Source: Tubiluchus corallicola
Lineage: Eukaryota; Priapulida; Priapulimorpha; Priapulimorphida; Tubiluchidae
Assembly (NCBI GenBank): GCA_030141605.1
Contig: JAQGDQ010002367.1
Span: 303,501-367,500, forward strand
DNA length: 64,000 nucleotides
Direction: 5' to 3'
The first letter of the stretch is position 1; each line of letters starts with the position of its first letter. Positions 24,745 through 36,500 of the stretch are shown here, in pieces. A program made the position numbers and the translations under genes. A model generated the notes under the pieces. That model was given only the letters and a program-made list of their open reading frames with translations. It had not been told where the DNA came from and ran no database searches.

Positions 24745-27065
24745 TTGTCATGGTATGGTGAGGCAGCAATGTCAGTGGTGGTATGGCACACAGGTCAGAT
24801 ATGTTGGTTTATGATAAACGGAATGGTGTTGCAGAAGACTTGGATTTTAAAACCGTTTAGAATCCACTCAGGCTTGAACAGATTGTGGAACCTCATTGGA
24901 TGGTCTTCCAAAATCAATAGATGTCTAGTTTCTTCTTATATTGATCTGCTGATGTGGTGCTCCATATCAATGAGGGAATTCTAATCATTTATCACTCTGT
25001 AAATGAATCTGTTCTTGTTTCTACATCTGGGCTTTGTAATCTTGTATCCTGCTCCACATGGATTAACTAAAAAATATTTTCTGCTATCAATTCTTGTAAG
25101 GTTGTTGTATATATGCAGCATGATTTGGTCACCTCTTTTTCTTCTGCAACATATGGATGCCAAATTCAGTCTCTGCATTCTCTGTACATGTGTTAGATCT
25201 TTGATTGATGGTACTAATTTGGTGACCTTGTGTTGAATAGATTCTACCTTATGTACTGCTTGAAGTTTGGATGGACATCAAATTACATCACAGTGGTCTA
25301 ATGTTGGTCTTACGAATGTTTTATATAAAATGGCTGCCATATCAATGTCCATATAGGTGAAACAGCACCTTATCATCCATAATCGTTTCCTAGCTCGTTT
25401 GGACATTTCGTCCATGTATTCATCAAATGTAAGAGACTTGTCAAATTAAAACACTCAAGTTTCTGTTTTGTTACTGCTATTATTGGAACTGACTGATTTG
25501 CATCATTGCGTAGCCAGGAGTTACCTTGTCTTTCCCTAGATGTAGAACCTTACACTTTTCCACGTTGAAAGGCATTTGCCAAGTTTGTAACCGTGGAGGT
25601 CATTTTGGAATCTATGGTAGTCAATATTTGACTTCAGTATCCTGTAGATTTTGGTATCATCAGCAAGCATTTTCAGTGATAAATTTAAATTGTCTGATAC
25701 ATCGTTGATTAACATAAGGAATGGTATAGGCCCTAATACACTTCCCTGTGGCACTAGGCTCCTAACGGGTCTCCATGAAGGTTTCTCAGAGTTTATTCTA
25801 ATGCATTGTGAGCGGTCTTTAAGAAAGTCTTCTGTCCAGTGGTAGAGATTGCCAGTGATGCCATGGGTGGCAAGTTTTAACTTTCTGTGTGGAACTTTCT
25901 GCAAATCGTAAAATATTACGTCAACAGAAAATCCTTTGTCCAGAGCTTCTTGCCAGTCATTTAAAGACTCAAGTAGGTTTAAAATGTAGGAAATTCCTTT
26001 TATGAATCCATATTGAGAGGGTAATATGGCTCATTGATACCTAGATGGTCATAAATAGTATTTCTAATTACTTAAGAAATTTACATATAATTGATGTAAA
26101 TTTACATTTACATTTACATATAAGCTTATCGGTCTATAGTTAATTTTTAGTTCACTCTTTCTTAAAAATTGGAGACTCAGTTGAATTCTTCCATACTTGT
26201 GGTAATTTGCTCTCACTAATTGACTTTCTTTTAAAAATAATACTAATAGTGTTGTTAAATTTGCTACTAATTGTTTTTTTTTGCAAATGGGTAAATACCA
26301 TCTTGTGCCATGGAGGAATCAGCTTTGAGATCAATTATGGCTTTGGATACATTCTCTTCAGTAATGCAAACAGTGTTGATCAGTGTGTTCGTACGGGTGA
26401 CTGGTACAGCAGCTCGATCATCTTCTTCCATGAAAACACTAAAGAAATGTTCGTTAAGTAGTTCAGCTGTGCATGCATCATCAACAACTTCCTCTCCATT
26501 TTCCTTTAATGTAGGGACCTTGTCACGTTTCTTTAAATTGTTGTTGACATACTCCCAGAAGCATTTGGGATGCGATTTTATTGACATTGCTAATCGTTTT
26601 TCGTAATTTTTTGCTTTTCTTATAGTTTGAGTGGTAGTATTTCTTTATCGAGCGTACAAGTTGAAACTAGTAAGATCTCACCTAGCACAGTATAATCTCC
26701 ATTTAGCACGTTTGGATTTTACAGCTTGAAGAGCTTCTTTTGTCATCTAGGCTGGTTTGAGTTTACCGGTTTTACTCGACATAGTTACAGGTGTAAACTG
26801 GTTCATTGTTTCCATAAATTGGTAAAAAAAGTTGTTGTTGTTAGATTAGGCTTATATGTTATTGCTTCCTCCTAGTTTGATTGCAAGAATATGTTATTCA
26901 ATTAGCCGTAGTTTGCTTTAAAAAAATTCTTTCCAGAAAAATGAGCTTGAGTGTTTGTACTACATCTGTACATGTGTCAAAATTTAAGATGTTATGGTCA
27001 GCTTTTCCAAGTGGTTTGTTAACATTTACATCACAAACAAGTTCTGGATCATTTGTAAAAATTAA
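24745..27065 (-). mobile_element. CR1-like LINE, degenerate, 3' main part (split copy)
   Basis: Minus-strand frames run in ORF2 order. They are the end of the endonuclease (LIFTNDPELVCDV, PLGKADHNIL, near 26960-27060), CFWEYVNNNLKKRDKVPTL and ELLNEHFFSVFMEEDD (26267-26587), and RT fingers LPQVWKNSTESPIFKKE (near 26160). The palm is at 25536-25904 (DLQKVPHRKLKLATHGI, VPQGSVLGP, catalytic box LADDTKIYR). The C-terminal RRKRGDQIMLHIYNNL...KPRCR lies near 25010-25175, then WNSLPH-like sequence. The upstream endonuclease part lies at 29077-29355, beyond the inserted element at 27066-29072. Many frameshifts and stops are present. Confidence 0.88.
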
Positions 27066-29072
27066 AGAGGGAATATCATGAAAATCAAGTTAAGCTTATT
27101 TTATAGTTGCCCGTGAACAACTTGGTGAATTTTTTTAGCAGTACGTTGTCTAATTAATGAGTAATTAACTTTTTTGTATCTTGCGGGAAATACTATGGAG
27201 CTGCACTTACGCCTCTCTCGGTGAAAAAAATTGAACTAGCGCAGCTCTGCTGATAACGTAGTAGAGTGTACCCGTGATACTGTCGTATGCAACTGGGCTA
27301 AAAATAAAGCTGTTATTACTACATTACAGCATTTGACCTTGCGTCGGATAGGTAGCCAGCTCATAGAAACGATTGTCGTTGTGCTCAGTCACATTTTCAT
27401 CAAATTCTGCAAAAGCTATATTCTAATAAATGTGTAAACAATCATTGCGCAAAGTAGACTGGCCTACAGCATATTGTGAAAATTCTTGTGGCATTATTGA
27501 AAATATTGTCAGCAGTACAAGCTGCAGAAGTGTGGGCCTTGGTAACAAAAGTTCTTTTCTTGTAAAACAAGTCCGATAAAGTAACTTCATTCTGCTAGAA
27601 GAATTAATGAATTTGTAAACACTGAAGCATAATTATAATGCTAGTATGACAATTTTTAGTTACAGCTTCATTTTATCAGCCTTGACAAAAAATATGTGAA
27701 CCCCATGGACACAGAGACTATAACATACTAGCTGTAGAATTATTGATTAATATGAATTATATGAACATTTTTAACTTTGTCGTGTTTCAATCAGTTGAAT
27801 CAGTGAGACTGTTAATATCAACCAGAACTTTAACTGCTGTTCATTAGTTTTTGGTTTTGCATGATAACAGCATGTTGCATGTTGTGTTTATTTTTACACA
27901 GCAGTATTATTTAAATATTGGAATTAAATAAAATTCTTGTGGTCAGTTGGACTGAAATAAAATTAATGATAATAATACATTTATTATTAACGTATTATTG
28001 TCCACATTTACAAAATAAAAAACTTACAATATGATGTGGTTCGATGACAAAATAATTATTTATTTTGTTATCTCAAGCAAGGTTATTCTGACACTTATTC
28101 TATTACAAAGCTGAAAAAAGTATATGTAGTACAAAATAATATAGTACAACACTCTTTGTGGTACACATATTGCCAAATATACTGAAGTCATTGTTTATGG
28201 TGTAAGGATCAACGATTTACAGTTGTCAGTTTACGATTTACAATGTCTTTTTCTTTAGTTAATATTCAAAATTCAGGAAGAAGAAGCATAATAAATAAAA
28301 GTTTAGTGCAAAAAATTGCATTACGTAAAGTAATTGTGATATTTTGATTGAAATGGATACAAATCTGGGATGACTAAACTGCATTGATAAACTATGCACT
28401 AGGGCTTAAAATGAAACAAATTAAAAAAGACAGTATCAAAAACTGCATCTGACTAAATCTGTCCGAAGTGTAAGCACAATATTTTTAACACTAGAGTTCA
28501 TCATGTTCTAAACTCATGTTTCAAAGCAAACAGCTGAGAAATTATCACACAGTTTGTAAGAGTGAATCCAGCTTTTTTGGATTGTTTCAATAATTTTCTG
28601 TTGCTCATTGGAAACTAAAAGTTTCTATAATTTGGCTTCTTATCCCGACACTTTCCGTCTGGCTGCTGCATCCCGTCTAACAATGACGATGACCAAAACC
28701 GAGCAAATCACGCATTTAATCCACAATAAGCTAATCTTTACGTCACTTGGTATAAACTGTGTAAAAGTACTGTATGCTGACACTGCTTGTCGATGCAAAC
28801 AAATACTCAAACAAGTGTTGTGTACAGTCGTTCTCCCCTTGGAACTTTTGCCAAGTTTCATCTGTAATACGGCAATTTTCATCACCAGAGGCGGGTGCGC
28901 AGGTCCATATTCAATGGTGGCCTAGTCAAATGTTCGTCTTGTGTAAAACTTTATCTGAACTTTTTCCAAGGATTCTTAAACATGAAATTTTCGTGAAGAA
29001 TGGTACGTATTTCTACTCGCAATATAATCGCGAGTTATTCAAGCTCAACTTAATTTTGGTGATATTCCCCCT
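27066..29072. mobile_element. 2.0-kb TTAA-flanked inverted-repeat DNA transposon inserted in a LINE
   Basis: TTAA flanks both ends (27062-27065 and 29073-29076). The terminal inverted repeats match in 27 of 32 bases, starting AGAGGGAATATC on the left and AGGGGGAATATC on the right (reverse complement). Removing the element plus one TTAA joins the two LINE halves in frame across LDLIFTNDPELV, which proves the insertion boundary. TTAA targets are typical of piggyBac-type elements; the AGRGGG ends are not the classical CCC ends, so the superfamily is left open. Internal frames (28608-28925 plus, 28640-28885 minus) resemble no transposase I know, so it is probably non-autonomous. Confidence 0.88.
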
Positions 29073-29076
29073 TTAA

Positions 29077-29355
29077 ATCCAGGTAGCTGGGATTTTGGTC
29101 CATGTAACGAATTGTAATTGTTATTGGTATAGTAGATTTTTGCATACAGTACCCATGGACTGAGCCTCTAAGAGTGTGTCATTCCGGTCGTGCTTAGTCA
29201 TTTTGCTCCAGTGCATAGCAGTGAGTCGTATCATATTAAAGTCTCCTACAATAATTAGTTTGGTGTTCTTATAGTGTGACTTGGCATCAAACAGGTTTAA
29301 AAGTAATTGATTGTTGTCTGCAGACGAGGACGAGCCTATAAATGCACCCTATAAT
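29077..29355 (-). mobile_element. LINE endonuclease fragment, 5' part of the split copy
   Basis: Minus-strand reading: GCIYR, then after a frameshift SSSSADNNQLLLNLF, KLIIVGDFNM and RYMDQNPSYLDL. GDFN is a conserved AP-endonuclease motif of CR1-type ORF2. The end (NPSYLDL) meets the TTAA element and continues as IFTNDPELV at 27061. Sequence beyond 29355 is no longer LINE-like, so this copy is 5'-truncated. Confidence 0.82.
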
Positions 29356-29359
29356 ATAT

Positions 29360-30706
29360 TTATTAGATCTAGAAGAAAGTAATATGGTCGCAACTTTAAG
29401 GTGATTTTACTAAATATTTTTTGCAGAAAGATTAAGCCTTTCGGGAAGTTAGGCTTATTTCAATGTTCATGAAAAAAGTTAGAAGCATTTAGTAATAAAA
29501 GTGTGATAAGTACCTTGTGTATTTTGTAAAATCAACTTAAAGTCGCGATCATTTCACGCTTCGGCTCTCCCATTTTGAACGCTCATTCTTTTACGGATGA
29601 TGTCGTTCATCGGCTGAAGAAAACCAATGCACTGTCAATTTCTGTGCAAAATATAGTAAGTATTTACACAAAATTAGACAACTAATTTTATGATAGTTTT
29701 GCATGAATCGTAGGTAAGCTCACTAAGCTGCAAAAGTTTGAATAGCAGCGTACACTTATGGAAAACTGCGACGCGCTTGCGAAAAGTCATGAAGTCCTCC
29801 AGATACAGCACAGTTTTTAAGTGAGTGGCGGCAGCCACCATTATATTTTTCTAAGTTTATTTCTTCATAATATTTTTCTAAGTTTAAGCAATAATACTAA
29901 AATAAACCAAACATGCTAAGAAATTTGTCCTTTTTTTAATTTTATGGTACATACGATCTCTATTATTATCGATTGTCTAGACCCTGCCGATTGCCTGCAC
30001 TCTTGCTGATTATCCGTTACTAATTTTATCTTTTTTGACACTAACGCTATAAAGGACGAAATTTGGACTGTCTTGATAATAAATTACATTTGCAATTACA
30101 AATTGATCACGGTGAGATGAGGTGACCTAGCAGATATTGTAAGGTATCTGCAATATAAGCAGAACATCAGTGATTCAAATTCAGGCTGCATTCTCATTTC
30201 TTCGCATTTTCTGCTTTCAAATTTGATGCAAAATTTAATTGATTGTAGACTTGTCCATTAATAATAATAATAATCTTGATATTAAGATTATAATAATTGA
30301 TAAGAGGCAAGATCATTATTTAAGTGTGTATTTACAGCAGTAGGTTGTGCAATTTTCAACACCTTAACTATTATTCATATTAAATTTCTACAAAGACTTA
30401 CAAAAATTTTACAATTCAGAGGGTCACAAATACATTTAATGCAATTGCTCTGTAGAGTGTGATATCCTGCTTGCCCGTCTTAGTATTAAAATTTAATATA
30501 TAACTAACTAAATTTCTTAATTATGTCTGCTAAACTTATGAAACTGATTGAAATTTAAACTTGTTTTGTCCTTGTTATTCACAATAACAGACCAGCAGTT
30601 AATTTCATTCTAAGTGGTATATTGCAGGCTCATCATTACCAGCTTGCTCTATGTTGAACTGATTTCTTCCATTATGCTGCCACTGGGCTATGTGGACATA
30701 TTTAGT
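29360..30706. other. Intergenic AT-rich sequence, nothing recognised
   Basis: No coding frame, tRNA or clear transposon end could be supported here. A short (TAA)n run lies near 30260. Confidence 0.5.
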
Positions 30707-30710
30707 TTAA

Positions 30711-31219
30711 AGGAAGACAAGATGATTTTTCATATACTACCCCATTTTCAAATCTGATAAAAATATACATTTTAACAATTTATTCTGCAAAAGCATTTCT
30801 GGTAATTAAATAATTGATTAAAAGCTTAATTAAAGTGGGCTAGCCCAACTATTGATGATACCACGAACTAACATAATTTTTAACTGCAAAATTATTCCAC
30901 GAGCATGTGCACGTGTTTGCGAAAACAGTGCTACTGTAAAATATTCAGTGTGTTGTACTAAAACTAGGCAAGTTTTAAGATAAGAATTCAAATTTCAAGT
31001 TTATCGCTGTGCTCACTCATGAGATGTCGAACGTGTGTAGTTAGTCCAAACTAACACATCTGAACTGAGAGGTACAGCACATTTTTTCTGCAATGTGTTT
31101 CCGAAATGCAGGAGCTAGTGCCCGTCTAACTAGCAAATGACGAAATGTAACAGGGAGGAACTAGTTGTGTTTGTGTGGTAATAATTCTTTCACGTAAGTC
31201 ATTTTTGAACATGTTTCCT
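30711..31219 (-). mobile_element. TTAA-type MITE family, copy in minus orientation
   Basis: The ends read AGGAAGACAAGATG on the left and, in reverse complement, AGGAAACATG on the right, next to TTAA (30707-30710) and a degenerate TTCA (31220-31223). In reverse complement the body matches the elements at 42286-43478 and 52215-52848: GACGGGCACTAG, then the TTGCCTAG/TTGCCGAG stretch, then a right end with GTATATGAAAAATC. No transposase is present. Confidence 0.78.
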
Positions 31220-31326
31220 TTCAATCTTTTAAAGAGTAGATTGTTTTAACCTACAGTTTAAGATTTGGTCTGGTTTGTTTTGCTTTAATGACAACATGTT
31301 TGTTAGTTGTAGCAAATACCCTTTCA

Positions 31327-31551
31327 CAGGGGTGGCTCTACCACTAGGCAAATAGCCATTTGGCCTAGGGCACCAAATTTTGTGGACAAAGGGCAAATTC
31401 TGGAAGTAATTCTTTAATTTTTAAGTTTAGTATAAGTAATAGCACAGTGTCTGTGTCAATTCACTATTTTGTGTGTAGAGAGAACCGCGGGGGGAAAGGA
31501 TTGACCTTTGAGGAGGGGGCGTTAAAATACTTTTACCCGGAGCCAGTCCTG
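31327..31551. mobile_element. 225-bp hAT-like MITE with near-perfect 8-bp target duplication
   Basis: The left end is CAGGGGTGGCTCTACC; the right end in reverse complement is CAGGACTGGCTCCGGG. Flanks are CCCTTTCA (31319-31326) and CCCTTTCG (31552-31559), a 7/8 match with the 8-bp target duplication expected of hAT elements. It contains a G-rich stretch near 31490-31520 and no coding capacity. Confidence 0.75.
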
Positions 31552-31813
31552 CCCTTTCGTTAAGAAATTGCCGCATATGGGATGACCTTAGTTAATGCTC
31601 CAAATTTTCTCATATTTTGCAAGCTATTGCAAAAGTGTAATTTTTACCGTATTATTTTTGTCAGTCTTATGTGATTCACCTAAAGTAAAGTGTTGGAGGT
31701 TTTGGATTCTCTTCTATTCTGTTATTTTTTTGGATCTGTGTATTTGCATTTTTTATTTTTAGATTATGTGCCTTTGTGTTTTAGTTCTGGATAACTTTTG
31801 GTTGACATCTAAG

Positions 31814-32005
31814 TGCCTTAAGTGGCGTTTAATTAACTTGTGGATGTGGATGCGTTTTCCAACCTGCAAAATAACCAACAGAAAAAAATCAATAGGAAAT
31901 AGCTGCAGAAAACGAATATTTAACGCATCAGCAGGCTGCATAAACGATGCATTGAAACGCGTCTGCATCCGCAAGTTACATAAATGCCACTTTAGGCTAT
32001 CGATT
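31814..32005. repeat. Fold-back inverted repeat (MITE-like)
   Basis: The arm near 31815-31860 (CCTTAAGTGGCGTTTAATTA, then AACTTGTGGATGTGGATGCG) pairs with the complement of 31945-32003 (CCTAAAGTGGCATTTATGTA, then AACTTGCGGATGCAGACGCG). About 45 bases per arm show few mismatches, and together they could form a long hairpin. The long open frames on both strands across it come from this symmetry. Confidence 0.7.
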
Positions 32006-32363
32006 TGCATTTTTTCTAAAAATTTTGATTTTTATAAACGTAAGAAAACAAATGTAACATAAAACAAATATTTATATATTTATGAAATGCCATTTGGTGA
32101 AACAGACTTTAAAATTTGCTATCAAATTCAGATTATTTTATTCCTAAAATTTTTAAGCACTTGATCAAAGGATGAAAGAGGTTGGGATTATAATGTGTAC
32201 CTAAGCATTGAATAGCAGACAAAAATTTCTTTCTGCCGAACAGCATTGTGTTCATTAATGCACCACTTTACAGAAGTCTTACGATCTTCTTGCCAAATTT
32301 TCGCAATAGATTTCAATTTTCATGCAAGATTTTTTCAATTTTAAGGTATTTAAGAGTCACGTC

Positions 32364-33512
32364 ATGAATGCTGATGTGGATGAAGCGGCTGGAGGTGGAA
32401 TCGATAAAGTGGGAGCTGCAGCTGTCCCAGTTGATGCTGATAAACAGCAGCATGACTATAGCTCTGTGCCAGTGTGCATTGTCATACTAGGAATGGCAGG
32501 ATCTGGCAAATCAACTTTTATTCAGGTAAGCATAACAAAATTCTACAAAGTTTTCTGGTAACACATAAGATATATACATGCAAGTGTTGTATATTTAGTT
32601 GTTTTTTTCACATATAACTTGTTTTGTGCTGTGAGCACTGACTTAAATTGCCCTAATACTAATACTGGTTTTATTATATGTGCCCAGTCAGTTTCTACTC
32701 CTTGTAATCTATTATCTATTATGTTGATAGGGCCTTTTTGTTGGTGTTATTTTGTGATATACTTGTATATTATGTTTTGTTAGCATATGACATTCAAGTA
32801 TATATAGGCAATGTGTAAAATTTAGACATTTTGTAAAATTCCTAGTCATTTCATATAACAGCTCTTCATTTCTGGAAAAGTGTGGAGATCTGTTTGAATT
32901 TCACACTTTGCCTAGATGTTTTATATAAAAGCTAGGATTTATATAAAATGTGTTTATTGACTGTGGCAATGTAAAAACATGAACATAATTTATGTTGAAT
33001 CAAACTTTTCCTAGCAATTTTATACATTACCTAGAGACCTCGTATGGAATAGATAATATGATTTAGCTGCTAAGCTAAGCAAGCAGTTCAAGTGAGTTAA
33101 TTGTTTTGTTGGCAATGTGGTCTAACGTCATCATTTCTAACATGCTGCTGTGCCAGGTGGATCACTTTCCATATCTGGGAAGCCTGGGACTAGATTCATT
33201 AATTTCTTACATACAACTTTTTCGTAATATTGAGTGCGTAAGAAAATTGTTAAAGCTACCCACGGAACCAGTTTTCGTAAAAACCTTCTTAAGTTTGATA
33301 GATTGTAATTTTACGCACGGCTTAGAGCTTGTGTAAATACAAATTCTGCCTGCCTGCACAGCTTAAATACTATGACTGGTATTGTCAGAACAATTTTTTT
33401 CAATAAATTAAAATTAGAAATGAAAGTGATTTACAAATTGTAACCTTGCACAGCAGACCATAAAGCTTGCATATCTCTCTTTCCCTCCCTCCCTCTTTCC
33501 CTCCCTCCCTCC

Positions 33513-33543
<31 letters not shown>

Positions 33544-36500
33544 CCGTCCCTCTGTCTGTCCATCCATCTACCTATTTATCTGTCTATCTGTTTATTTGTC
33601 TGCTTGAGTGCTACCTATCCAGCTGACCAATCCCAACTGTCGAATTCAGATTTACACATGGGAAATGTGAAATGTAAAATGAAATGGCATTACCTAGAAA
33701 AATTATATCAGAACAATTGAGTATTTGTTTATTTTTAAATTAACTAAAATTTATTTAGCATTTTATAAAATGCCTAGGAAATGTATATTAAATATGTAAG
33801 AATTACACATATTGAATTATCCATATTTGGCAAATAAGCATAATTACATCACAATAGAATTTACTGCCGACCGGTTTTATGCAAGGCAATACTACCAGCG
33901 TGTTAGTTTGTTCGTGGAGTGTTACATAGTTTCCAATCAAGATATGTAGTCTGTAAGGTGAATTGTTAAATTATCTATATAATGTTATATTGTAATCCTT
34001 TTGCTATCAAACCACGGAATTGTATTTCGATGTTGTTTCTAAATTCTGGTAAATTTCTTTGTTTTAAATGCCTTGATAATGAACAGTTTTGTTCGAAATC
34101 GGTAGGCAGTTAATTCTGTTACACACTTTATCTAGATAAACTTTTGCATTATATAGATGTAATGCATAGGAAAAGTGTAGAAAGACTATTTTAGACACTT
34201 TACTTGGTCTCCATAAAGTGTCTAAGCATTCTATAGAATACCCGGTTTCGCACTTTGCCCGCACCATGTATAACGAAAGTATGGTTCCCCTGGTTATACT
34301 GTTAAATTGCTTAAAGTTTGTATGTTATTTTCAGCCTTTTCCGTAGTTATTGCTGCAGGCTACTTGTAGTAGCCAAAATATTCATTACAAGCTTGTAAAA
34401 TGTCATAAAAATTATAATGTTAAAATTCATTTTTAGAGACTCACATCTCATCTGCACATAACGAAAACTCCACCTTATGTAATCAACTTGGATCCTGCTG
34501 TGTATGAGCTGAACTTCCCAGCCAATATTGACATCAGAGATACTGTCAACTACAAAGAAGTTATGAAACAGTATCCTTTAAAGAATTTATTGAAACTAAT
34601 CTCTATTGGATAATATTTGACAGTTGTACAGTGTAAAGTCTTAAGTTGCACAGAAACAAACAAACAAACAGACAGACAAATGTGTGCACCGTTCCAAATT
34701 TCTAGTGTTTGCAAATGAAATTACTAGTCTACGGATAATAACTTTTAAACTACCGTGATTACAGTTCTCTTTTTCTGTAGTTCAGGTTTTGTACATTTGG
34801 AGTTAAGAACCATTTGATCATGTCATGCCTGGCTTGTATCATCTGCACTGGTTGCCTGCTAAATACAGGATTATTTTTAAAATCTTAATACTTGTGTGAT
34901 ACTTAAAATACTTAATACTTAATTACATAGTGACGCTCCTCAGTACATCTGTGAACTTCTCTCTTTACATTATTCATCTTACAGTCTAAGATCAGACAAA
35001 TGACGTTTACCTGTGTATAAGCTTAGCATGGTTCAAAACCATTCTTTTAGGTCTAGTGGCCACAGTCTCTGGAATGCTCTTTCTTGTGAAATCAAGTCTT
35101 GCAAAAATTTTGAAAATTTTAGACACCATTTAATGATGCATTTATTCATGCAAGTATACAACTTGGGGACTGTAAGCAAACTGAATTTTATTTTTATTAT
35201 TGTGGCTGAAATATGTCGTTTTACTGTGATTCTCATGTTTCAGAAAGCACTCTGGCGTAGAGTGAACTGTTTTTTTCCTAATGACTTGGCATAAATTATT
35301 TTATAAAAAATTTTTATGTGTTTTTTCTATACAGCATTAAAGTACATATTTATATGGATTTTTTGAATCTGTATGATATGCATTGAAAAGTTTTCATACT
35401 GTTTATTCTTTAACCAGTATGATCTTAGGTATTCGTTGGGACCTAATGGTGCTATTGTGACATCTCTAAATCTTTTTACGACCAAGTTTGACCAAGTTAT
35501 GAGCTACTTGAGCAAGAGAGCCAAAGAATACAAGTACGCACATTGACAATCACGTTCACATTTTCATTTCTTGAGAATATTTAATTTTTGTAGGTGCAAC
35601 TGTCCGGGTCTTAATTTGCTTGACTTGTTAATGCTAAACTGACTTAGAAAATGCAAGTTGTGCAAATTTGATTAGATAAATTAACAGCTTGTCAGAATGT
35701 GGTTGTGTAGATTTAAATATTCAATGATATGTAGTTTCTAGTTTTTAATCTTTCGTAATTATATTTTATGCTTAATGGGTGTTAAGTCTAAAGTAAGTGA
35801 AGGTGTCTGTATATCTATATCTATGCCTAATAGTATATTTAATATATTTTTAAATTGTTTTTGGAGAATTCAAGCATGCTGATGTATGACAATACTTTAA
35901 GATGTTTTTTACAGGTATGTTTTACTGGACACTCCTGGACAAATCGAAGTCTTTACTTGGTCAGCTTCTGGACAAATTATAACTGAAACTTTGGCATGTT
36001 ATTAATTTCATACAAATTTAATAGTAGAAACAATCATGAAAACAAATTCATTTTCACCCCAATCTACTGCACATTTGAGAGTGAGTGTGCACTACATGGA
36101 AGACATTAGTCTGTTAAAATATGCACTTTCTTTACTTGGTTCTATATTTAAACTTATCTTTTTTATTGTTAAATATATTTTCTGCCTGTTTACAAAGGAA
36201 TTTAAGCTCAGGGCGTATAAATGTGTGCAAGTTTATGAATGTGATGTAGTTTCTAAGAATTATTTACGCAAAGTTTAATATGCAGTATGTGGTAATGAAA
36301 TAATCGCTGAAATAGTCATTAATTTTGTAATTATTTTTGCAGTAAAACGTTTTAGTATGCGCACAGTAGCTTTGAAAGGTCTCGGCAAAAATTTTAGATA
36401 ATAGTTAAAAGATAGCTGCGCTCTATATGCTTGCTAAATCGTGTTTTCGTTGCTGCTTTGTATAATTAAATTCATTTATAGCAAATCCCACTTACTTACT

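Noticed and set aside
28608-29076. Open frames inside the TTAA element as a transposase
   Set aside because: Frames on both strands overlap, are short, and show no DDE/D-type or zinc-finger motifs.
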